Positions 13,726 through 19,302 of a stretch of DNA of 19,302 nucleotides are shown here, piece by piece (position 1 is the first letter of the stretch; each line of letters opens with the position of its first letter). The position numbers and the translations under genes were made by a program. The notes under the pieces are model-generated. The model ran no database searches. It had not been told where the DNA came from and was given only the letters and a program-made list of their open reading frames with translations. The DNA comes from an uncultured Flavobacteriia bacterium. GTDB taxonomy: Bacteria > Bacteroidota > Bacteroidia > Flavobacteriales_D > Crocinitomicaceae. The stretch lies in NCBI GenBank assembly GCA_937975705.1, contig CALJTX010000065.1:1-19302 (forward strand). Direction: 5' to 3'.

Positions 13726-13734
13726 CAAAAGTTA
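13726..13734 (-). promoter_or_regulatory. Candidate -7 box for the Omp28-like gene
   Basis: The coding-strand sequence TAACTTTTG resembles TAnnTTTG with one extra T. It lies 20 bases before the ATG at 13705, inside the 54-base gap after tcdA. Confidence 0.35.
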
Positions 13735-13759
13735 CATAAATGCAAGAAATAAAACTAAT

Positions 13760-14488
13760 TTATGACTGAACTTTAGACAAATAGCGCAAAACTTCTGCTG
13801 CACCCATGAGGCCAAAAAGTGCTGGCATATAGCTCACCGTTCCGTAAAAACTTTTTTTGTAGCGGGTGCCATCGGTCATCTTTAAAGAATGGGGCTGCTG
13901 AATTTCTGTGGAAAAAACGACTTTGACTCCACGGTAAGATGCATTTTTGCGCTTCATGCGTTTTTTGATGTGCGCACCCAACTTACAACCCGAAAGTTGT
14001 TCCATATTCGCCACGCGCACCTGTGAGGGGTCGGTTTTACCCCCGGCACCCATGTGTGAAATGATTTTTACTTTCAAACGCTTACAGGCTAAAATCCACT
14101 CGAGCTTTGGCGTCACAGAATCGATGCAATCCATCACATAACTTGGGCGGTCTTCTTGTAGAATCTCCCAAACACGCGCGGGCAACACAAATTCTTCAAT
14201 AACTGTCAATTGACATTCCGGATTGATTTGCTTGATCCTTTCGGCCAAAACCACCGCTTTATTGCGACCCAAAGTTGCATCGAGCGCGGTCAGTTGACGG
14301 TTTTTATTGGAGGCGTCAAAATCGTCACCATCAATGATGGTCATGCGCCCCACACCTGCTCTGGCAATAAATTCTGCAGCATAAGAACCGATGCCGCCAA
14401 GACCAACAATCAATACATGTGCTGCTTTGAGTTGCTCCATGCTCTTCGCACTCAACAAAAGTTCGGTGCGTTCTAACCAATTTGTCAT
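13760..14488 (-). CDS. tcdA: tRNA threonylcarbamoyladenosine dehydratase (TcdA/CsdL)
   Basis: TcdA uses ATP to dehydrate and cyclise t6A37 of ANN-decoding tRNAs into ct6A. The 242-residue protein is an E1/ThiF-fold enzyme. The nucleotide-binding loop is G29-L-G-G-I-G34. The DGDDFDASNKNRQ segment (53-65) provides the Asp and Arg that hold ATP and Mg. MDCIDSVTPKLEW (119-131) and the TcdA-specific SHMGAGGKTDPSQV stretch (145-158) follow. The hydrophobic C-terminus (YMPALFGLMGAAEVLRYL) matches the membrane-associated end of E. coli TcdA. There is no CxxC zinc pair, which separates it from ThiF/MoeB adenylyltransferases. The gene is divergent from the first POT gene over 56 bases, with two -7 boxes pointing opposite ways. 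Confidence 0.93.
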   Translation of the reverse strand: MTNWLERTELLLSAKSMEQLKAAHVLIVGLGGIGSYAAEFIARAGVGRMTIIDGDDFDASNKNRQLTALDATLGRNKAVVLAERIKQINPECQLTVIEEFVLPARVWEILQEDRPSYVMDCIDSVTPKLEWILACKRLKVKIISHMGAGGKTDPSQVRVANMEQLSGCKLGAHIKKRMKRKNASYRGVKVVFSTEIQQPHSLKMTDGTRYKKSFYGTVSYMPALFGLMGAAEVLRYLSKVQS

Positions 14489-14505
14489 TTTGTTCGTTTT
14501 CGCGG

Positions 14506-14513
14506 CAAAATTA
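14506..14513 (-). promoter_or_regulatory. -7 box of tcdA
   Basis: TAATTTTG on the coding strand is a full TAnnTTTG match, 17 bases before ATG 14488. It lies one base away from the opposing box of the POT gene, so the two promoters overlap. Confidence 0.55.
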
Positions 14514-14514
14514 C

Positions 14515-14522
14515 TATATTCG
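14515..14522 (+). promoter_or_regulatory. Candidate -7 box of the first POT gene
   Basis: TATATTCG matches TAnnTTTG at 7 of 8 positions and lies 22 bases before ATG 14545. It points away from the tcdA box. Confidence 0.45.
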
Positions 14523-14544
14523 GCAGGTAAACTAAAATTGCATT

Positions 14545-16260
14545 ATGGAAAATACTAAAAAGAATGGCCATCCAACGGGACTCTGGTACTTGTTTGGAAC
14601 CGAAATGTGGGAAAGATTTGGTTACTACCTAATGTTAGGGATTTTCTCCCTCTACATGATCGACGGATGGAACAACGGAGGTATGGGTTTCGACGCCCAA
14701 AAGAAATCTGACATCTACGGAACTTACTTAGGTCTAGTCTACCTTACACCGTTTATTGGCGGTTTATTGGCAGACCGCATCCTCGGATACCGCCGCTCAA
14801 TTATTATCGGTGGTTTAATGATGTCTGCAGGTTATTTCGCCCTTTCTTTACATAGCGAAACCTCATTTTACATCGCACTTTTGCTCATCATTTTGGGTAA
14901 CGGTTTTTTCAAGCCAAATATTTCTACCCTTGTTGGTAATTTGTACTCCTCTGACGAAATGAAAGACAAGAAAGATGCGGGTTACAACATCTTTTATATG
15001 GGTATCAACATCGGTGCATTCATTTGCAACTTCGTGGCGGCCTATATGCGCATCAACTACGGATGGGGACACGCTTTTGCAGCAGCTGGCGTCGGAATGC
15101 TCATCGGTGTAGGCGTGTTTTTACTTGGCACCAAGCACATCAAGCATGTGGATGTTGTTAAACCCGTTCAAGACGGCGACATGACAACTGTCAAAATTCT
15201 TTCATATACAGTATTGCCCATGTTTGCTTTTGGCGTACTTGGGTATTTGATTCCAGGTAATTTCCTTGGATCTGATACGAACGACGCGTTTATCATTGGC
15301 TGTTTACCTGTTATTGCTTTCTTTATCTATTTAGCATTTACTGGAGATGCCAAAGAAAGCCGTGCCATCAAAGCACTTTTAGCTGTATTTGCCTGTGTTA
15401 TACTCTTCTTTGCGATCTTCCATCAAAACGGAGATGCACTTACCGTTTGGGCTGAGGACCACACCGACCGCGAAATGAGTGCTGGTGTTGCAGATGTTGC
15501 CGATCAATTGGGAATGGCACAAATTGTTGTCAACAACAAAATCGTGAGTGCACCAGCTGCCGAATTCAAAGCAACAATTGACTCTTTGCGCGGTGTAGAA
15601 GAAGATATGCCTGCTGTCACCAAAAAGGAAATCAAAGCAAAATCTGATTTTTCAGGCAGTATTTCTCAACTAGAAAAATCTAGAAAATACTTTGAAACGC
15701 TACCTGCTGATAAAGTTCCTGCCGAGGGTAAAGATTTGAAATTGTACTCAACTGAGCTCTACCAATCTATGAATCCATTTTGGGTTGTTGTGCTCACACC
15801 TGTAGTTGTTGGTTTCTTTGGCTGGATGCGTCGCCGCAAGCGCGAACCGTCTACACCTACTAAAATTGCCATTGGTTTGGTGATCACTGCGCTTTCTGCT
15901 TTAGTTATGGTCGGCGCTGTATTCGCTACAAACGACATGACCATCAAAGCTGGCTCAATGTGGTTATTTGCTTCTTACGGAGTAATTACCGTTGGTGAGC
16001 TTTGCCTTTCTCCGATGGGGCTATCCTTGGTGTCTAAATTATCTCCGCCAAGAATTACCGCACTCATGATGGGTGGTTATTTCTTGGCTATTTCCGTTGG
16101 AAACAAGTTGTCAGGAATGTTATCTAGTTTGTGGGAAAAATTCCCGCAAAAAGAAAATTTCTTCTACTTGAATTTTGGCCTTGTATTGGCTGCGGCGGTC
16201 ATTTTGATTCTCATGTTGAAATGGCTCAATAGCGTCATGCGCGAAAACAACGTTCAATAG
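14545..16260 (+). CDS. POT-family peptide/proton symporter with periplasmic insert
   Basis: This inner-membrane transporter imports di- or tripeptides with protons. The 571-residue protein has the POT motif E20-M-W-E23-R24-F on helix 1, the PTR2 signature GNGFFKPNISTLVGNLY (118-134, with the conserved Lys123), and FYMGINIGAF (150-159). Helix 7 ends with FHQNGDALTVW. The C-terminal half has LSPMGLSLVSKLSP. Bacterial POTs are usually ~460-510 residues; the excess here is a polar stretch at about 304-408 between helices 7 and 8. By POT topology that stretch faces the periplasm. It contains charged helices (EFKATIDSLRG, SQLEKSRKYFE). A terminator follows the stop, then a second POT gene. The two are paralogues, probably with different peptide ranges. 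Confidence 0.93.
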   Translation: MENTKKNGHPTGLWYLFGTEMWERFGYYLMLGIFSLYMIDGWNNGGMGFDAQKKSDIYGTYLGLVYLTPFIGGLLADRILGYRRSIIIGGLMMSAGYFALSLHSETSFYIALLLIILGNGFFKPNISTLVGNLYSSDEMKDKKDAGYNIFYMGINIGAFICNFVAAYMRINYGWGHAFAAAGVGMLIGVGVFLLGTKHIKHVDVVKPVQDGDMTTVKILSYTVLPMFAFGVLGYLIPGNFLGSDTNDAFIIGCLPVIAFFIYLAFTGDAKESRAIKALLAVFACVILFFAIFHQNGDALTVWAEDHTDREMSAGVADVADQLGMAQIVVNNKIVSAPAAEFKATIDSLRGVEEDMPAVTKKEIKAKSDFSGSISQLEKSRKYFETLPADKVPAEGKDLKLYSTELYQSMNPFWVVVLTPVVVGFFGWMRRRKREPSTPTKIAIGLVITALSALVMVGAVFATNDMTIKAGSMWLFASYGVITVGELCLSPMGLSLVSKLSPPRITALMMGGYFLAISVGNKLSGMLSSLWEKFPQKENFFYLNFGLVLAAAVILILMLKWLNSVMRENNVQ

Positions 16261-16286
16261 AACACTTGCATCAATAGTTTTTTAGG

Positions 16287-16313
16287 AAAGGCCCCAATCG
16301 GGGCCTTTTTTTA
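16287..16313 (+). terminator. Intrinsic terminator after the first POT gene
   Basis: AGGCCCC (16289-16295), loop AATC, GGGGCCT (16300-16306) and a T run form a typical Rho-independent terminator. The stem can be extended by two A-T pairs. The promoter of the next gene starts within three bases of the T run. Confidence 0.88.
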
Positions 16314-16314
16314 T

Positions 16315-16322
16315 TATCTTCA
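16315..16322 (+). promoter_or_regulatory. Candidate -7 box of the second POT gene
   Basis: TATCTTCA resembles TAnnTTTG (two mismatches at the end) and stands exactly four bases before ATG 16327. This is the same spacing as at purK and trmB. It directly follows the terminator of the previous gene. Confidence 0.4.
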
Positions 16323-16326
16323 CTTT

Positions 16327-17802
16327 ATGAATACATTAGAATCTATCCAAGACTTTAAAGGCACCTACCCTAAACAATTATGGAGCCTCTTTTTTACCGA
16401 ATTGTGGGAGCGTTTCTGTTTTTATGGCAACCGCGGCATGCTCATCATTTTCATGACTGACATCTTGTTATTTAATGACGTTGATGCCAATTTGAAGCTC
16501 GGGGCAATCCAAGCGTTTGTCTACGCATTTACATTCATTGGCGGGCTTTTTGCCGACAAAATTTTAGGCTTCCAGAAATCTTTACTTTGGGGCGGCGCAC
16601 TCATGATTTTAGGTAGTACTATTCTGGGAATCGATGCCGCAAATTACTTCTTTTATGGCATCTGCCTGATCATCGTCGGAACAGGTTTTTTCAAGCCAAA
16701 TATCTCTACCATGGTTGGTGAGCTCTACAAACCTGGCGATGTGCGCCGAGATGCTGGCTTTAGTTTATTTTACGCGGGCATCAACATTGGCGCCCTTTTT
16801 GGCGGTGGCGTGTGTGTATATGTAGGTAAAGCCTATAGCTGGAATCTCGCCTTTTTATTATCCGGAATTTTCATGGCAATCGGGCTCCTTAATTTCTTAT
16901 TGACCCGAAAAAATCTCGGGCCAATTGGCTTAGAACCGAAAGCAGCCAACCCCGACACCATCAAGCGCAATCAAAATTTAGTTTACGCTGGTACTTTACT
17001 GTCCTTACCCTTGATTTATATCCTGATCACAAATACCGCATATACAGATATTTTCATGTACATCATCGGGCCGCTTACCCTTATTCTTCTGCTCGTTGAA
17101 ATGAGAAAACTAGACGGTGTACAAATCAAACAATTATTTGCCGCACTTATTTTCATCTTTTTAAGCATTGTTTTCTGGGCATTTTTTGAGCAAAGCGGCG
17201 GCTCTTTAAGTTTGGTTGCCCGCGATTTATTGAGCAATGACCTCGGCCCTATTCAAATCGATCCAAATGTGGTCAATAACAGCGCCAATTCTTTGTTCGT
17301 AATTCTCCTAAGCACTGCAATTGGAGGTCTTTGGATCTGGCTCAAGAAGCGCAATATCGAACCCAATTATTACCAAAAATTTGGCTTTGCCTTTTTATTT
17401 CTAGGCTTGGCTTTCTACATCTTTTATGCCCTGCGCTTTTATCTTGACAGCGAAGGAATGGCTTCATTATGGTTATTTACTTTGGCTTATTTAGTAATTT
17501 CAATAGGAGAATTATTCCTCTCACCAATTGGGCTTTCACTCATGACCAAACTATCTCCCAAACACCTCTGGGGCATCATGATGGGGATGTGGTTTTTGGC
17601 CTCGGCTTATGGTCAGTATTTTGCTGGTATACTTGGTGCCGGAATGGCAAGCCCCGATGAAAAAGCCAGTTTAGCTACCCGACTCGACGGTTACACACAA
17701 GGTTACTACCAATTAGCAATTTATGCTTTTATAACGGGCGCAGTTGTAATTTTGGCATCGCGCTGGTTAAAACGCCTGATGCATTCTGAAGAAGAAGCTT
17801 AG
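16327..17802 (+). CDS. POT-family peptide/proton symporter
   Basis: This is the second of two tandem proton-coupled oligopeptide transporters, 491 residues, the normal bacterial size. Helix 1 carries E25-L-W-E28-R29-F. GTGFFKPNISTMVGELYKPGD is the PTR2 signature, and FYAGINIGALFGG follows it. Helix 7 ends with FEQSGGSLSLVARDLL, and LSPIGLSLMTKLSPKHLWGIMMGMWF lies in helices 10-11. Unlike the first paralogue, only about 25 residues separate helices 7 and 8 (DLGPIQIDPNVVNNSAN). It is set off from its neighbour by a terminator and its own start region, so it may be regulated separately. Its TAG stop overlaps the TAA stop of the convergent gene by two bases; the genes share TTAG. Confidence 0.94.
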   Translation: MNTLESIQDFKGTYPKQLWSLFFTELWERFCFYGNRGMLIIFMTDILLFNDVDANLKLGAIQAFVYAFTFIGGLFADKILGFQKSLLWGGALMILGSTILGIDAANYFFYGICLIIVGTGFFKPNISTMVGELYKPGDVRRDAGFSLFYAGINIGALFGGGVCVYVGKAYSWNLAFLLSGIFMAIGLLNFLLTRKNLGPIGLEPKAANPDTIKRNQNLVYAGTLLSLPLIYILITNTAYTDIFMYIIGPLTLILLLVEMRKLDGVQIKQLFAALIFIFLSIVFWAFFEQSGGSLSLVARDLLSNDLGPIQIDPNVVNNSANSLFVILLSTAIGGLWIWLKKRNIEPNYYQKFGFAFLFLGLAFYIFYALRFYLDSEGMASLWLFTLAYLVISIGELFLSPIGLSLMTKLSPKHLWGIMMGMWFLASAYGQYFAGILGAGMASPDEKASLATRLDGYTQGYYQLAIYAFITGAVVILASRWLKRLMHSEEEA

Positions 17803-18365
17803 TTCAAGCGCTTCTGCACCAACCCAGCCACCTTCTGATAAAAATGTTGGGGCTGATACGTGCGCCACTCGATTTCTTCGAGTTCGCCGCCCATTACAAA
17901 GTAATGGTCAATACCAACTTGTTCAAATTCGCGGATGACGTGGTCGTGGAAGTTCACCATTGCTATCCAGCCGTCCTCGACGTCGTCGAACCATTCTTCG
18001 TAATAGCAGTCGTCGGAATGATGGAAATTGAGTACGTTTTCTCCGATTAAAATAAAGGAATTGATGCCGGCATCAATCAGCACGTCAATGACATCGCGCT
18101 TGAGTAACATGATGTCGTTTTCGATGGCGTCATTCCATTCGCCTATCAGTTCAATGATGGCGTATTGCTCGTCGTAGTCTGCGTAAAGCACCTTTAAAAA
18201 GAGCGTTGGAGACCCAAATTCATCCCACTGCGGATGGATGTAAAAGTTGTAAATGGTATTGCTAAATGCAAATTCGCTGTATTCGCGGCCGTAAAAAGGA
18301 GAGCTTGGGTCTTCATCAGCGATGTAGTAACCGCGCCAATTGTAAAAGGGTTCAACGAAATGCAT
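17799..18365 (-). CDS. Conserved Bacteroidota protein of unknown function
   Basis: I cannot assign a function. The 188-residue protein looks soluble, acidic and rich in aromatic residues, with no signal peptide or membrane helix. Notable blocks are PFYNWRGYYIADEDPSSPFYGREYSEF, YIHPQWDEFGSPTLFLK, FILIGENVLNFHHSDDCYYEEW and DGWIAMVNF. I recall closely similar proteins with the same blocks in many Flavobacteriales, so it is a conserved core protein and not a chance frame. Alternating strands and helices (TLFLKVLYADYDEQYAIIELIGEW, then a helix, then FILIGENVL) suggest an alpha/beta fold. TAATTTTG sits four bases before the ATG, indicating a leaderless mRNA. It is divergent from trmB across 36 bases and convergent with the second POT gene, with overlapping stops. 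Confidence 0.88.
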   Translation of the reverse strand: MHFVEPFYNWRGYYIADEDPSSPFYGREYSEFAFSNTIYNFYIHPQWDEFGSPTLFLKVLYADYDEQYAIIELIGEWNDAIENDIMLLKRDVIDVLIDAGINSFILIGENVLNFHHSDDCYYEEWFDDVEDGWIAMVNFHDHVIREFEQVGIDHYFVMGGELEEIEWRTYQPQHFYQKVAGLVQKRLN

Positions 18366-18377
18366 GGCGCAAAATTA
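18366..18377 (-). promoter_or_regulatory. -7 box and spacer of the unknown conserved gene
   Basis: On the coding strand TAATTTTG is followed by CGCC and then the ATG at 18365. It is a full TAnnTTTG match with four-base spacing to the codon, mirroring the trmB promoter 12 bases away. Confidence 0.6.
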
Positions 18378-18389
18378 CAAGGAATCTCT

Positions 18390-18401
18390 TAACTTTGCGG
18401 C
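18390..18401 (+). promoter_or_regulatory. -7 box and spacer of trmB
   Basis: TAACTTTG (18390-18397) then CGGC then the GTG start at 18402. The octamer TTTGCGGC plus start codon is the same as at purK. The position of the box supports GTG as the true, probably leaderless, start. Confidence 0.65.
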
Positions 18402-19079
18402 GTGGGAAAAGATAAGTTAAAGCGCTTCGCGGCCATCAAAACATTCGACAACGTATTCGAGCCCGTTATGGGCGAAACATTTGCGCAAAAAGGAAACTGG
18501 AGAACATCCGTTTTTGGCAACAACAACCCTATCATTCTCGAACTCGGCTGCGGCAAAGGAGAATATGCAGTAGGTATGGGCCGTCAGTTTCCCGATCAAA
18601 ATTTCATTGGTGTAGACCTCAAAGGAAACCGCATCTATATTGGCGCAAAAGAAGCACTTGAAACCAAACTTACCAACGTTGCCTTTTTGCGCACACGCAT
18701 CGATTTCATATTGGACTATTTTGCCGAAGGAGAGGTCGATGAAATTTGGCTGACCTTCTCTGATCCGCAACCTCAAAAAGCACGCAAGAGGCTCTCCTCG
18801 CCTATTTTCACGGCGCGCTACAAAAAAATTCTAAAACCTGGCGGCATCATTCACATGAAAACCGACTCTGACGTATTGTTCGATTACACCCTCGAACAAA
18901 TCGAGGAACACGGCCACCAAATGCTCGAATGTTACCCAGATTTATATGCCAACTTACCCGAAAATCTAGACCAACAAACCAAAGAGATTTTCCATATCAA
19001 AACCTATTACGAAGAATTCTTCAGTAAGCGCGGGCACGTCATTAAGTACTGTAAGTTTCGCTTGGCGCCCAACAACTAA
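18402..19079 (+). CDS. trmB: tRNA (guanine-N7-)-methyltransferase TrmB
   Basis: TrmB methylates N7 of G46 in the variable loop of many tRNAs using SAM. The 225-residue protein starts at GTG 18402 (V/M-G-K-D-K-L-K-R-F), four bases after a TAACTTTG box. No nearby ATG would keep the conserved GKxKLKRF start. SAM motif I is ELGCGKGEY (47-55), and the acidic loop IGVDLKGNRIYIG (69-81) follows. The family signature around the catalytic Asp reads TFSDPQPQKARKRL (118-131), where the more usual form is FPDPWPKKRH. The loop LKPGGIIHMKTDS (144-156) and the C-terminal TYYEEFFSKRGHVIKYCKFRL are also typical. Its TAA stop overlaps the stop codon of the convergent gene at the right edge. Confidence 0.95.
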   Translation: MGKDKLKRFAAIKTFDNVFEPVMGETFAQKGNWRTSVFGNNNPIILELGCGKGEYAVGMGRQFPDQNFIGVDLKGNRIYIGAKEALETKLTNVAFLRTRIDFILDYFAEGEVDEIWLTFSDPQPQKARKRLSSPIFTARYKKILKPGGIIHMKTDSDVLFDYTLEQIEEHGHQMLECYPDLYANLPENLDQQTKEIFHIKTYYEEFFSKRGHVIKYCKFRLAPNN

Positions 19080-19300
19080 CGAATGAGCGTATAGTTGGCG
19101 TAATGGGTGTCTATCCCGATGGCTTTTAGGATGTCTTTAACCCTGTTTTTAAGCGACTTTTTGTTGCGCGAGATGTCTGTCTGAAAAACCCAGTTACGTT
19201 CTGCGATTCTGGCTGCTATCCACTGCGGGTGAGTGCCTTGAAAACGCGCTAGTTCATGAATGTGATCTTCGTAATCAAAGGCCGGCGCAACTTTGATGTT
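19076..19300 (-). CDS. 3' end of an unidentified gene, cut by the window edge
   Basis: The minus strand is open from the right edge to a TAG at 19076-19078, giving 74 residues of a C-terminus. Landmarks are FDYEDHIHELARFQGTHP, WIAARIAERNW and a basic helix KKSLKNRVKDIL, ending NYTLIR. This layout (Y-x-x-H-I-x-x-L-A, then R-I-x-x-x-N-W) reminds me of the C-terminal tails of Bacteroidota glycosyltransferase-like proteins, but that is a weak recollection and I give no function. Codon use resembles the neighbours. Its stop overlaps the trmB stop (CTAA shared). Confidence 0.65.
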   Translation of the reverse strand, partial: NIKVAPAFDYEDHIHELARFQGTHPQWIAARIAERNWVFQTDISRNKKSLKNRVKDILKAIGIDTHYANYTLIR

Positions 19301-19302
19301 TT

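Noticed and set aside
14898..14929. Near-identical DNA stretch shared by the two POT genes (also around 16682-16712)
   Set aside because: It codes for the PTR2 signature (GFFKPNIST) in both paralogues; strong protein constraint explains the match without recent duplication or a mobile repeat.

Overview
The window looks like a chromosomal segment of a Bacteroidota bacterium, most likely Flavobacteriales. Three things point there. Two secreted proteins end in type IX secretion (T9SS) sorting domains. Many genes are preceded by TAnnTTTG-type -7 boxes with little or no Shine-Dalgarno sequence. The cluster hpt-adk-obgE-PAP2-crcB lies divergent to purK. I see no rRNA, tRNA, CRISPR array or insertion sequence. 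No gene-free stretch exceeds 300 bases.

Left edge (1-1830): about 640-690 bases of AT-rich sequence encode part of a phage-tail-like protein. They run directly into the middle of a T9SS-secreted subtilisin-family protease, which has lost its N-terminal half. The switch in composition and frame happens close to a GAATTC site (685-690), so it is either an artificial chimera or a recent insertion/deletion. From there on the sequence is consistently Flavobacteriales-like.

1852-4138: a GNAT acetyltransferase, an ACMSD-type decarboxylase of the kynurenine pathway, and on the other strand a membrane-anchored SIMPL-domain protein. 4192-7512: a tightly coupled three-gene operon made of an SDR-like protein without the catalytic Tyr, a photolyase-family protein with the FAD domain first and no N-terminal antenna domain, and a full-length photolyase/cryptochrome with unusual FAD-pocket residues. 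This operon is the least ordinary part of the window. Its 3' end overlaps crcB on the opposite strand by 93 bases.

7420-10460 (minus strand): hpt, adk, obgE, a PAP2 phosphatase and crcB form one compact operon with gaps or overlaps of ten bases or fewer. purK (plus) is divergent from it and ends in a strong terminator shared with a convergent Omp28-like T9SS-secreted protein. That gene lies downstream of tcdA (minus).

14545-17802: two tandem POT-family peptide/proton symporters separated by a terminator; the first carries a periplasmic insert of about 100 residues. 17799-19302: a conserved Bacteroidota protein of unknown function, trmB transcribed divergently from it, and the 3' end of an unidentified minus-strand gene. 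A recurring theme is a TAnnTTTG-like box exactly four bases before the start codon (purK, trmB, the unknown gene, and a weaker match at the second POT gene), suggesting leaderless mRNAs. A second theme is convergent gene pairs whose stop codons abut or overlap.
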